From NCBI GenBank assembly GCA_937868095.1, contig CALMLO010000042.1:1-64000 (forward strand): a stretch of DNA of 64,000 nt, written 5' to 3'. A program made the position numbers and the translations under genes. Origin of the DNA: an uncultured Phycisphaerales bacterium (GTDB lineage Bacteria; Planctomycetota; Phycisphaerae; Sedimentisphaerales; Anaerohalosphaeraceae). Shown piece by piece: positions 7,305-15,631 of the stretch (position 1 is the first letter of the stretch; each line of letters opens with the position of its first letter). The notes under the pieces are model-generated. The model saw only the letters and a program-made list of their open reading frames with translations, was not told where the DNA came from and made no database searches.

Positions 7305-7946
7305 ATGAAGAAAGGCCTGATTGTATTATCGGCATTTGCCGCCATCGCCGGCATGACAAGTGCCAATCTGCTTACCAACGGCGATTTCAATGACCCCCCT
7401 TCCGAGGAAACGCCGACCGGCTGGACTGCATGGGCGTGGGGCTGGGGTTGGGCCAACCATGAAAACAAGCCGGAAATCTCGTATGACGGCTCCTATTATG
7501 CGGTTGCCGGCGGCGGTCAATGGGACGGCGGAGGCGGATTTTATCAGATTGTCCCGGCAGCGGAAGGGGTTACCTACACGCTGACTGTCCTCAGCGGTGC
7601 CGATGCCTGGTGGCTTCCCACCGGGAAAATGATTATGTTCTTTCTGGATGCCGAAGGCGTGGAAATAGGCCAAGTGAGCCGAAACACGGTTGACCCGGCT
7701 GTGTATGGAGAGAACTACGACATCCCCCATCCGTGGGAGAGTTATTCTTTAACGGCAATGACCCCTGCCGGCACAACCCAGATTAAAGTCGAACTGGCCT
7801 GCAACTGGCCTGCGGCTGGAAGTGTCTGGTTTGAAAATGCGGTGCTGGTGCCGGAGCCGACCGCCATTTCGCTTCTGGCTTTGGGCGGCTTGCTTCTCTG
7901 CTTCTCAGACGCCGAAGATAAGGCAAAGGAGAAGGCGGGTATCTGA
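7305..7946 (+). CDS. Secreted carbohydrate-binding-like protein with PEP-CTERM sorting signal
   Basis: ATG 7305 has a strong GGAGGAA ribosome binding site and starts a signal peptide (MKKGLIVLSAFAAIAGM, cleaved near TSA-NLL). The 213-residue product has one jelly-roll-like domain opening NLLTNGDFNDP, rich in Trp and Gly (WAWGWGW, GGGGFYQIV), similar to CBM4/9-type modules. The C-terminus has the PEP-CTERM motif VPEPTAISLLALGGLLL, which an exosortase would recognise for cell-surface sorting. The usual Arg-rich end is absent: the hydrophobic stretch is followed by an acidic/Lys mix (FSDAEDKAKEKAGI), whereas the +1 frame here encodes RQRRRR. It lies between two glycan-related genes on the same strand. 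Confidence 0.75.
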   Translation: MKKGLIVLSAFAAIAGMTSANLLTNGDFNDPPSEETPTGWTAWAWGWGWANHENKPEISYDGSYYAVAGGGQWDGGGGFYQIVPAAEGVTYTLTVLSGADAWWLPTGKMIMFFLDAEGVEIGQVSRNTVDPAVYGENYDIPHPWESYSLTAMTPAGTTQIKVELACNWPAAGSVWFENAVLVPEPTAISLLALGGLLLCFSDAEDKAKEKAGI

Positions 7947-7956
7947 TTGGTTTTCA

Positions 7957-7986
7957 AGACCCCCGGCCGGCATAGACCGGGGGTCT
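7957..7986 (+). terminator. Strong intergenic hairpin, possible attenuating terminator
   Basis: A perfect 10-bp stem, AGACCCCCGG (7957-7966) with CCGGGGGTCT (7977-7986), encloses a 10-nt loop between the PEP-CTERM gene and the GH30 gene. The following ATTATAG is a poor U run, so partial termination or mRNA end-stabilisation is more likely than full termination. Confidence 0.5.
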
Positions 7987-8022
7987 ATTATAGTCTATCG
8001 CTGTTTTATTCAGGGGATTGGA

Positions 8023-10098
8023 ATGATGAAAAAGTATTTACAGGCCGCGTCGGCAATCGGCGTTTTGAGCGTTTTCTGGGTGTGCACGGTTTTTGCCGGA
8101 AACAATCTGCTTACCAACGGAGGGTTTGAGGAGGGCGACCTTGGCCAATTGGGCTCTGTTTCGATTCCGGGCTGGCACAGTTGGGGGGATGCCGGCTGGC
8201 ATCACAATGACGCCGGCCGGGTGATCGGCAGCAAGGGGATGAAGTTCTGGTGGGACAGCTGCGGACTGTGGCAGGACTATGCAGCGATTCCCTCGGCAAC
8301 CTATCTCTACAGTGTGCAGGTTATGGATTGCAGCGCAGATACCTCGGCCATCAACTGGAATCTGCAGCTTGAAGCGGAGTTTTATGATGCAGGGCATTCG
8401 GCCATTGTGAAAACCGTGCTTGCGGTGTTTGATTCTTCGATTGAGCCGGATGATACGTGGGTTCGAATCAGCGGGGCTATTACCGCACCGGCTGAGACGG
8501 CCTACGGACGGGTGGTTCTTCGGCTGGGAAACTGGCGAAGCGGCATCGGCGGGGCCATCTATTTTGATGAGGTTTCGGTTACTCTAAGCAATCATGCTGA
8601 TTATAATAACGACTTCTATGTCAACTACGAGGATTATCAGTTTCTTTCAAGCCGATGGCAGCAGGCGGCGCCGCAATACGATTTAAACAGCGACAGCCGA
8701 ATTGACATTCACGATCTGGCCTTGTTTGCACAGGATTGGATGGAATGGGTGGAGCCGGCCGGAGCGGAGTCTATTGCTGTCAACCCGGCGGTGACCTATC
8801 AGGAAATTGACGGATTCGGCGCTTCCCTGACGGATTCATCCGCCTGGCTGATTCATGAGTTTCTCACTGCTTCCGAACGGCAGGCCGTTCTGACTGATTT
8901 GTTTGATCCGGAGGAGGGAATCGGCTTATGTTATCTTCGTCAGCCGATGGGTTCTTCTGATTTTCGGCTGAAGGATTACAGTTATGATGACCTGCCGGCG
9001 GGCGTGACAAGCGACTATTCGCTGGCGTATTTTTCCATCGCTTATGATGAATCCTATATCATTCCGACCCTTCAGGAAATTCTTTCCATCAATCCAAATG
9101 TGAAAATCATGGGCAGCCCGTGGAGCCCGCCGGTCTGGATGAAAACCAGCGGCCATATCGGGGGAGGTCGGCTGAAAGATGATGTGTATTCAACCTATGC
9201 CAATTATTTTGTGCGTTTTGTTCAGGCCTATGAGGCCCATGGAATCCCCATTGATGCGGTAACGCTGCAAAACGAGCCCTACTATGAACCGTGGAGTTAT
9301 CCGGGCTGCCGGATGGAGCCGGCCGACCAGATTAAACTGGTCAAAGTAATGGGGCCTGCGTTTCAGCAAAATCAGATTGCGGCAAAAATCCTTATCTGGG
9401 ACCACAATTGGGACAATCCGAATTATCCTCTTACAGTGCTCAGCGACGCAACAGCCAGGTCATACATCGCCGGCACGGCCTTCCATCATTACGGAGGCGA
9501 TGTCTCCGCTCAGAGTGCAGTGCACGATGCCTATCCCGACAAAGCAATTTATTTCACGGAGGGTTCGGACGGCACGTGGAATGACGGCGGATTTGAGGCA
9601 GACCTGATACGAAACGGGACCTTTGTTGTTCAGACGCTTCGCAACTGGGCCCGAACGATTATTAAATGGAATCTGGCCCTCGACGAGAACAATGGGCCGA
9701 AAATTGCCGGCGGCTGCGATACCTGCTATGGGGTCATTACGATTAACCGCTCTACACGGCAAGTGTCGCCGCGGCCGCAGTATTACGCCCTCGGCCACGC
9801 TGCGAAATTTCTGCGTCCCGGGGCTGTTCGAATTGCCTCCGGCAGCGGTCAGGTGCAGACGGCGGCCTTCCGAAATACGGACGGAAGCGTGGTTTTGTAT
9901 GCCGTCAATCCGAATGCTTTTCCAATTCCCCTGAAACTTGAATGGAATGGACAATGGACGGTGGGGATGATTGCCGGCCGTTCCATTATGACGTTTTGCT
10001 GGGAGAATACTCCCGATGCACCGGTGAAGGTCTTTCTGACAACCGGCGACCAGCGTTCACTTCTGGAGCAGCAGCGAAATCTCCGTTTTCACGATTAA
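8023..10098 (+). CDS. GH30 glycoside hydrolase with N-terminal CBM-like and internal dockerin-like domains
   Basis: Tandem ATGs at 8023/8026 follow CAGGGGATTG and start a signal peptide ending near VFA-GNN. Domain order in 691 residues: jelly-roll module ~25-190 (NNLLTNGGFEEG, like the protein at 5760); two EF-hand-like dockerin repeats ~195-245 (DYNNDFYVNYED and DLNSDSRIDIHDLALF); GH30 catalytic barrel and side beta-domain ~250-680. The catalytic part has QEIDGFGASLTDSSAW, the general acid Glu418 in LQNEPYYEP and the nucleophile Glu513 in YFTEGSDG, plus the typical ending of a beta-sandwich (VVLYAVNPNAF). GH30 enzymes cleave beta-1,6-glucan, beta-glucosides, xylan or related chains; the substrate cannot be fixed here. 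The long open frame extends upstream to 7822 without a stop, but the signal peptide fixes 8023. Confidence 0.9.
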   Translation: MMKKYLQAASAIGVLSVFWVCTVFAGNNLLTNGGFEEGDLGQLGSVSIPGWHSWGDAGWHHNDAGRVIGSKGMKFWWDSCGLWQDYAAIPSATYLYSVQVMDCSADTSAINWNLQLEAEFYDAGHSAIVKTVLAVFDSSIEPDDTWVRISGAITAPAETAYGRVVLRLGNWRSGIGGAIYFDEVSVTLSNHADYNNDFYVNYEDYQFLSSRWQQAAPQYDLNSDSRIDIHDLALFAQDWMEWVEPAGAESIAVNPAVTYQEIDGFGASLTDSSAWLIHEFLTASERQAVLTDLFDPEEGIGLCYLRQPMGSSDFRLKDYSYDDLPAGVTSDYSLAYFSIAYDESYIIPTLQEILSINPNVKIMGSPWSPPVWMKTSGHIGGGRLKDDVYSTYANYFVRFVQAYEAHGIPIDAVTLQNEPYYEPWSYPGCRMEPADQIKLVKVMGPAFQQNQIAAKILIWDHNWDNPNYPLTVLSDATARSYIAGTAFHHYGGDVSAQSAVHDAYPDKAIYFTEGSDGTWNDGGFEADLIRNGTFVVQTLRNWARTIIKWNLALDENNGPKIAGGCDTCYGVITINRSTRQVSPRPQYYALGHAAKFLRPGAVRIASGSGQVQTAAFRNTDGSVVLYAVNPNAFPIPLKLEWNGQWTVGMIAGRSIMTFCWENTPDAPVKVFLTTGDQRSLLEQQRNLRFHD

Positions 10099-10154
10099 CC
10101 GCTGTTCAAGAGAGACACGGCGGTCTTTTGTCTTTGCCTGAGTTTTCAAAATAA

Positions 10155-10185
10155 AAAAGCCGTCTCGTTTGAAGAGACGGCTTTT
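10155..10185. terminator. Bidirectional rho-independent terminator
   Basis: A perfect 12-bp stem AAAAGCCGTCTC (10155-10166) pairs with GAGACGGCTTTT (10174-10185) around a 7-nt loop. T/A runs on both sides make it work for both strands. It separates the convergent GH30 and PEP-CTERM genes and is the midpoint of the two-sided sigma/FecR locus. Confidence 0.9.
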
Positions 10186-10226
10186 CAGAAAATCATCATT
10201 TACGCGAAAAGGTTTAGGAAATGTTC

Positions 10227-10895
10227 TTATCCTTTCCGGCGCAGGCAGCACAGCGAACCGGCCGCCAGAAGCAGACAGCTCATCGGTTCAGGGATTTCGA
10301 CAAACAGTCCATCGTACCAGGTCCGGTCGTTCCAGCCGCTTCCGGGCAAATCATCAATATAGACCCGAATCTGTCCGTTGCCGTCCGCCGCAATCGTTCC
10401 GACTGTGCCGGTGAAGACCCAACGATCTCCGTCCTGAATGTCTCCTATTCTCGTGCCGGCTATTGCGCCGATGTTTGCATTGCCCACACGGTCATACAGA
10501 ATCATGCTGTCCAATGAAAAACCGACGCGTATAGTCCAGTTTTGTCCATTAGCCGACCAGTACACCACATCCACCTGATACTTCCGGCCCGGTGTCAGAC
10601 CTGAGATGGTTGTGACAATCGCCATGCAGTCTTCTACGCCGCTGCCGGTGCCGCTGGCTTCAAAGATATCCTTCGTGGGGCCGTTCAGCACCCCTTCCTG
10701 ATCATATCCGAAGGCCCTTCGTCCCCACAGGCCGTCCTGCGCCGCGGCTGTGGTCCACCAATCGGAATTGCTGCCGGTGAGGGCGTTGACCGTGTTGCCG
10801 GAAGGGCCGCCTTCCGCATCCACGTAAATCACCGCCGGGGCCTGCCCGGCGAGCAGGCCGACTAAACACAGTACCAATCCAACCTTTTTCATCAT
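10227..10895 (-). CDS. Secreted PEP-CTERM protein made of one 'SANGQNW' module
   Basis: The start at 10895 (tandem ATG) has a GGAGGAAAGA ribosome binding site and a signal peptide (MKKVGLVLCLVGLLAG, cleaved near APA-VIY). The 222-residue product is almost entirely one domain of about 180 residues (YVDAEGGPSGNTVNALTGS, WSANGQNWTIRVGF, RTWYDGLFVE). The same domain forms the N-terminus of the proteins at 13542-15569 and, more diverged, 15632-17617. I do not recognise a named family. The C-terminus is a canonical PEP-CTERM anchor: IPEPMSCLLLAAGSLCCLRRKG. It is the last gene of the minus-strand half of the locus, ending before the shared terminator. Confidence 0.8.
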   Translation of the reverse strand: MMKKVGLVLCLVGLLAGQAPAVIYVDAEGGPSGNTVNALTGSNSDWWTTAAAQDGLWGRRAFGYDQEGVLNGPTKDIFEASGTGSGVEDCMAIVTTISGLTPGRKYQVDVVYWSANGQNWTIRVGFSLDSMILYDRVGNANIGAIAGTRIGDIQDGDRWVFTGTVGTIAADGNGQIRVYIDDLPGSGWNDRTWYDGLFVEIPEPMSCLLLAAGSLCCLRRKG

Positions 10896-10993
10896 TCTTT
10901 CCTCCAAAATAATCTTTACGAAACCTGTTTCAAAACCAACCACTTCCCTTCTATCTACAAACACACTTCACACACGTTTTTTTACCCTTACCC

Positions 10994-13480
10994 TTATGGA
11001 CAATTGGACGCGGGAACAAGCGTACACTCCTGCCAGGCCGCAGCCAGCTCGGCCAGCTCGTACAGGTTGACCGTACAATCCGGCTGTCCGTCGGGGCCCG
11101 TCCAATCCAGTGCAGGACCATCCAGACACAGGCCGGCCTGTTCATTCCAGCCGCTTTCGAGCCACTGGCTGCTGAGGACCGCTATATCATCCAAATCCAC
11201 TCGACAATTCCCATCGAAGTCATAGGGCTCCAGCCGATAGCAGGCAAGCCCTTTTTCGTAAAGCGTCTGAACCGCCTGTTCGTTCATTGCAAAACTGTAA
11301 ATCTGAACTTCGTCAATCAGTCCCGTCCAGTACCGTGCCGCATCCGAGCGATTGCCGATATAAACCGGATCGGTCCTCACATTTACCGCCTCGGGTGTCA
11401 GCGTCGAAGCATCCAGCTGCCCATCCACATACAAGTTGATACTCCTGCCGTCATAGGCGGCGGCCAGATGATGCCACTGATTGTCCACCACCGGTATATC
11501 GCCGTTCGCCTGATATTCATAGGAGGGGGAATTGAAATGGAAAGAGACAGCATTCGTCTCATTGTTGCGGCACAGGCGCCACGAATAACGGCCTTTGCCG
11601 ATAATTGAAGCCCACGCTGTGCTCAAGCCGCCGGTTTTTACCCAGACGGAAATCGTCCCGCCGTCCTCCAGGGTCAAGTCGGCACTGTTGGCACAATACA
11701 GATAACTGCTGCCGTTCAAACTGACAGATTGTCCGGCGTATCCCGTATTGAACACAGGAGCCCCTACCCCCACTGCATCATAGCCGTTGCCGCTGACATC
11801 CTGATAATTGCCGTCCATCGGCCAATAGGCCAGCAAATCGGCGAGCATCAGGGGAACTGAGGAAGAAACCGCAGACCCCGCTGAATTGGACACCACACAA
11901 TAATACCAGCCGAGATCGGAAGGTTGAACATCTTCCAGGACCAATACGGCTGAGCCCTCCGCAATCAGAAAATCGGAACCCGATGAATCCTGCTTATACC
12001 AGGCATAGTGGAGCGGCTCCAGGCCGACGGCTTCCACAGCGAAAACGGCTTTTCCGCCTACCGGTACACCGACCGGTTCGGGCTGGTTAAGAATCTCCGG
12101 TTCACCCGGCAAAACCGGCTCCGGGTCAAACATCCCGACAATTTGTGTATTATAATTGGTATAAGTCGAATAGGTGCCCCGCATCCAGAGCAGAATGGTT
12201 CCCTCTCCGCCGATAGGGATAATCGGGCGGATATTGTCCACTGTGGAGTTCTTGGTAATATATTCCCATGTCCAGGCCGCCCCGCCATCGCTTGCGGTGC
12301 CTCGCAGAATCTCGTAATGGCGTTTTCCATCCGAGCTGCTGATTAGCGGGGTTCCGGTAACCGGATGGGCGTTTGCTGAAATATAAACCACCTCCGGATA
12401 TTCGGGGTGAATGGCCGCCAGGCCGGAATAATCATTTTCCGCCGAATACAGGGCACTGCCTGCATAGGCCAGCGGATAGACCTGCATTCGGCTGCCGTCC
12501 CAGCGGGCATAAAAATAGCGCAAATCGCTGCCGTCAAAACTTCCGCTGGAGGCCGCCTGAACGGAAAAAATCATCACCGGGTTTCCCGCGGCATCCAGAT
12601 GAATATCGGTCGGCCAGGCGCGATGTGTCCAGTCGCCGGCGTAAACGAGGGTCAGTTCTTCCGGGGCGGCTGCATTCGTCGTGGTAATATCCCGGACTTT
12701 GACTGCGTCCATTCGATAGAGACCGCCCTGATAGACAAAGCCGGCAAAGATACTCGTGCCGCCATAGCCGCCGTTGTAATATTCCCTCGGATGCGCATTG
12801 GAACAGACAAAAAACACCTTGTCCGTATTGTTGGAGGCATACTTGACATAGGGCCGCTGTCCGTCTTTCCGCACGAGCCAGCCGCCGTAGGACCAGGTTT
12901 GGCCGTTGTCATCTGATACAATAAAGTTGGGGTTGTAGTTTTCGCCGCGATAAAAATCATAGATTCGTCCGCTGCCGCTGTTTTCGCTGCTGAGCCGGAA
13001 CAGATTGGAATAGGAAGTGCTGGCTCCCCGAACCAGCCGGACATCCGACCCCCACACTGTTGAATCATACGGATTTGTGCTGATGCGGCAGTGAATCAGA
13101 CTGTCGGATAAATGCCGGGTGTACATCGCCAGCAGGCGGCCGTCGGGCAACTCCAGAAAGGCCGGCACATCGTGATCATCCGCCTGAAGATTATCGTGCA
13201 GCGTTGTTCGCAGAAGATTCCCGCTGTCCAGGTCATAGGTGGTCACTTCAATATCGCCGCTGCGGGCACTTCCGCCGACACCGGCACCATTGGCAATGGA
13301 GCCAATAATCAGCTTTCGCCCCTGTATAATGACCCGCTCATCCTGATACCAGCACCAGCCGCCGTTGTCATTAAAAACTATCAGTGAGCCGGCACCGGCA
13401 GAAAAAGCCATCCATCCTGTGCAAAGCAAAACCATTGCTGTCTGTATCTGTTTGATAACTCGCAGAAGATGCTCCATCAT
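10994..13480 (-). CDS. Secreted BNR_4-family protein with Ig, LamG and dockerin-like tail; putative polysaccharide lyase/hydrolase
   Basis: This 828-residue protein begins with a signal peptide (about 1-32, ending near FSAGAGS). Residues ~33-450 match the BNR_4 propeller type: GGWCWYQDERVII at the start, DLDSGNLLRTTLHDNLQADDHDVPAF, FIVSDDNGQTW, and AGDWTHRAWPTD. This fold includes PL24/PL25 ulvan lyases and many uncharacterised glycan-active proteins, so catalysis is likely but the substrate is unknown. Residues ~465-550 form an Ig-like domain (HYAWYKQDSSGS, SDLGWYYCVVSNSAG), ~555-735 a LamG domain (AYWPMDGNYQDVSGNGYDA, WHHLAAAYDG), and the C-terminus two dockerin-like loops (DFDGNCRVDLDDIAVL and DCTVNLYELAELAAAW). 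It sits in the minus-strand operon headed by the second sigma/FecR pair. Confidence 0.8.
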   Translation of the reverse strand: MMEHLLRVIKQIQTAMVLLCTGWMAFSAGAGSLIVFNDNGGWCWYQDERVIIQGRKLIIGSIANGAGVGGSARSGDIEVTTYDLDSGNLLRTTLHDNLQADDHDVPAFLELPDGRLLAMYTRHLSDSLIHCRISTNPYDSTVWGSDVRLVRGASTSYSNLFRLSSENSGSGRIYDFYRGENYNPNFIVSDDNGQTWSYGGWLVRKDGQRPYVKYASNNTDKVFFVCSNAHPREYYNGGYGGTSIFAGFVYQGGLYRMDAVKVRDITTTNAAAPEELTLVYAGDWTHRAWPTDIHLDAAGNPVMIFSVQAASSGSFDGSDLRYFYARWDGSRMQVYPLAYAGSALYSAENDYSGLAAIHPEYPEVVYISANAHPVTGTPLISSSDGKRHYEILRGTASDGGAAWTWEYITKNSTVDNIRPIIPIGGEGTILLWMRGTYSTYTNYNTQIVGMFDPEPVLPGEPEILNQPEPVGVPVGGKAVFAVEAVGLEPLHYAWYKQDSSGSDFLIAEGSAVLVLEDVQPSDLGWYYCVVSNSAGSAVSSSVPLMLADLLAYWPMDGNYQDVSGNGYDAVGVGAPVFNTGYAGQSVSLNGSSYLYCANSADLTLEDGGTISVWVKTGGLSTAWASIIGKGRYSWRLCRNNETNAVSFHFNSPSYEYQANGDIPVVDNQWHHLAAAYDGRSINLYVDGQLDASTLTPEAVNVRTDPVYIGNRSDAARYWTGLIDEVQIYSFAMNEQAVQTLYEKGLACYRLEPYDFDGNCRVDLDDIAVLSSQWLESGWNEQAGLCLDGPALDWTGPDGQPDCTVNLYELAELAAAWQECTLVPASNCP

Positions 13481-13494
13481 AAACCCCCAGAAGA

Positions 13495-13522
13495 GGGGTC
13501 TGTACCGACGGGCACAGACCCC
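13495..13522. other. Intergenic hairpin between LamG gene and BNR_4 gene
   Basis: A perfect 9-bp stem GGGGTCTGT (13495-13503) pairs with ACAGACCCC (13514-13522) in the short gap between the stop of the upstream minus-strand gene (13542) and the BNR_4 start (13480). There is no T run on the minus strand after it, so an mRNA processing or stabilising role is more likely than termination. Its G/C pattern resembles the hairpin at 7957-7986. Confidence 0.4.
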
Positions 13523-13541
13523 GGTTTCAATACCTTTTGTT

Positions 13542-15569
13542 TCAATAACACGCAGAAGAAGGAATCAAACTGCACACCAGCCACTGACGGGCTAAAGCCG
13601 CCAAATCATACAAATCTACCCTGCAATCCGGCTCTCCCTGCGGACCGCTGAAATCCATCTCCGGATTGCCAAGGCAGATGGACGCATCCGGCACAAAATC
13701 CACATACAGTTGTGCAACGGCTGCCGCATCCAAAGCATAATTATAAATCCGCACATCATCCAGACCGCCGTGGAACGGCCAGCTGAAGACATCCGCATCG
13801 CTCAGCTCCGTAGCTCCCAGAACCAGATTGGCGGCGGTGCCGCCGCTGAAGGGGACGACGCCGGAGGAGACCAACTCTCCGTTGCGATAGAGAGAAACCG
13901 TCGTGCCGTCAAAAGTAACCGCCACATGGGCCCATTGGCCGATTGGAAGCGGGTTGGAGGAAACCGACTGATTGCTGCCGTTCTTGTAAACCACATTGTT
14001 GTTTGACTGGTCCACTTCCAGCTGCCACATCATCCCTTCTTCGGTAAAGGCGTTGCGTTTTGCCATCAAGCCCTGCCAGGATACAGGATTCGTGGGGCCT
14101 GCCCACCACGCCCACAGCGAAATTGTCAGCCGGCCGCTGATAGCGGAAGGATTCCAGGTGCCTGAATTGCCGAAACCGTTTGCACTGTCAATCTGAACGG
14201 CGCCGGCGGTTTGTCCGTCCACACCCTCAAAAAAGGCCGGACTTCCCTGGACAATTACAGGATGGCCTTCGCCGGTGATGTCTTCATATCGGCCGTCGTG
14301 ATAATTGGAAAGGTTCAGCGTCCAATGAGCGGTCAATCGTTTGACCGTTATGCCGGCTGTCTGGGAATCTGCTGTACCGAGTTCATTGCCGGCACGGCAC
14401 CAGTAAAACCCTTCATCTTCCGGCAAGGCCCTAATCGACAATTGAGAGCTGGAAGCCCCCCAAATATGCTCTGCTTCATCGGACAAGGGCTGACTGGTAT
14501 CGCCGGAGGTTCCCTTATACCACTGATAGTTAAAATCGCCGGCTCCCGCCGCGGCCGAGAGTACCGCCGTTTCCCCAGGGAAGATCGCTGTACTGACCGG
14601 CTGGTATCCAATCGGCGGATTAAAATCAGGAACGGTCTTCACTGTCTGGAATGACCATACCATACCCGCAATCACCGTATTGTCTTTCAGCAGTTCATCT
14701 ACCCGCCAGTAATAGGTTTTATTGTTCTGGAGAGCCGGCATCGCCGTCTGGCTGAGTCCCGCCGGCAGAGACGCCAGCAAATCTTCTGCATCCGCCAGGT
14801 TGGGATCATCATCAAAATAAACCTTGTGGAGAAGAATCTTCGGATTTTCCCGACTCAGATTGTTCGGGTCCCGCATGGGCATGAAGGATAGAACCGATGT
14901 GGAAAGAGCCACATTTACGGCTCCATCGGCCGGCGAGGGTGCAAAGGGTATATTATAAACTTCATAAAGAATGCCGTCATACCAGGTGCGATCATACCAG
15001 CCGCCCTGGGATGCATCCGAGGGCTTGTCATCTACATAGACCGACAGCGTTCCGCTGCTGTCGGCGGCGGCATACCCCAGCGATGCCGTCAGTTCGTTGC
15101 GATCGCCTTCGATTTTTCCGGTCGCTGTTCCCGCTGTTGCGCCGGTCGCCCCTGTAAAATCATAAAGCGGCAGATTGGCCGGCGTCAGGCCCGCCCGTAT
15201 GCACCAGTTCTGCCCATTGGCTGACCAGTACACCACCCACAGATTATAATACATGCCTGCCTGCAGCCCTGAAAGCACTGTCTTGACCATAGGGCTGTTT
15301 TCACGTCCGCTGCCTGTTCCGCTGGATTCAAAAACATCGCTGTCTCCGCCCAGTGTAAAATTGGGATTGTTGGCAAAACCGCTCCGCCGACCCCAGAGGT
15401 TGTCCTGCGACGGCGAAGACACCCACCAGTCCGTTGGGCTGCCGGTTACCGCATTCACTGTATTGCCGCCGGCTCCGCCGCGGGCATCCACATAAGTGCG
15501 GGCAGCAAAACACGTCCCGCAGACCAGGACGACTCCGATAAAACCCATTTTATATTGTGCCGTTTTCAT
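13542..15569 (-). CDS. Large secreted multidomain glycan-binding protein: SANGQNW module, Fn3/Ig, LamG, dockerin-like
   Basis: The signal peptide MKTAQYKMGFIGVVLVCG is cleaved near CFA-ART. Residues ~24-210 form the same module as the PEP-CTERM protein at 10227 (YVDARGGAGGNTVNAVTGS, WSANGQNWCIRAGL, RTWYDGILYE). Next come a fibronectin-like segment (NIPFAPSPADGAVNVALS, TYYWRVDELL), an Ig-like domain (FNYQWYKGTSGD, EGFYWCRAGNELG), and a LamG domain ~430-630 (TAHWTLNLSNYHDGRYED, WAHVAVTFDGTT, GGLDDVRIYNYAL). The end has a degenerate dockerin-like loop (PDCRVDLYDLAALARQWL). No catalytic domain is visible, so it is probably a surface or secreted adhesin or scaffold for polysaccharide. The paralogue at 15632-17617 lies immediately upstream in the same operon. 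Confidence 0.75.
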   Translation of the reverse strand: MKTAQYKMGFIGVVLVCGTCFAARTYVDARGGAGGNTVNAVTGSPTDWWVSSPSQDNLWGRRSGFANNPNFTLGGDSDVFESSGTGSGRENSPMVKTVLSGLQAGMYYNLWVVYWSANGQNWCIRAGLTPANLPLYDFTGATGATAGTATGKIEGDRNELTASLGYAAADSSGTLSVYVDDKPSDASQGGWYDRTWYDGILYEVYNIPFAPSPADGAVNVALSTSVLSFMPMRDPNNLSRENPKILLHKVYFDDDPNLADAEDLLASLPAGLSQTAMPALQNNKTYYWRVDELLKDNTVIAGMVWSFQTVKTVPDFNPPIGYQPVSTAIFPGETAVLSAAAGAGDFNYQWYKGTSGDTSQPLSDEAEHIWGASSSQLSIRALPEDEGFYWCRAGNELGTADSQTAGITVKRLTAHWTLNLSNYHDGRYEDITGEGHPVIVQGSPAFFEGVDGQTAGAVQIDSANGFGNSGTWNPSAISGRLTISLWAWWAGPTNPVSWQGLMAKRNAFTEEGMMWQLEVDQSNNNVVYKNGSNQSVSSNPLPIGQWAHVAVTFDGTTVSLYRNGELVSSGVVPFSGGTAANLVLGATELSDADVFSWPFHGGLDDVRIYNYALDAAAVAQLYVDFVPDASICLGNPEMDFSGPQGEPDCRVDLYDLAALARQWLVCSLIPSSACY

Positions 15570-15631
15570 GGTTTACTCTCCTATCCTTTCCTATCATCAA
15601 ACCCCTTGCCATGCTATATCGCCTTCGCTTT

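Noticed and set aside
7822-8022. Upstream extension of the GH30 frame to 7822, overlapping the PEP-CTERM gene
   Set aside because: It would place about 67 residues before the signal peptide; the tandem ATG at 8023 with a GGGG ribosome binding site and signal peptide is a better start.
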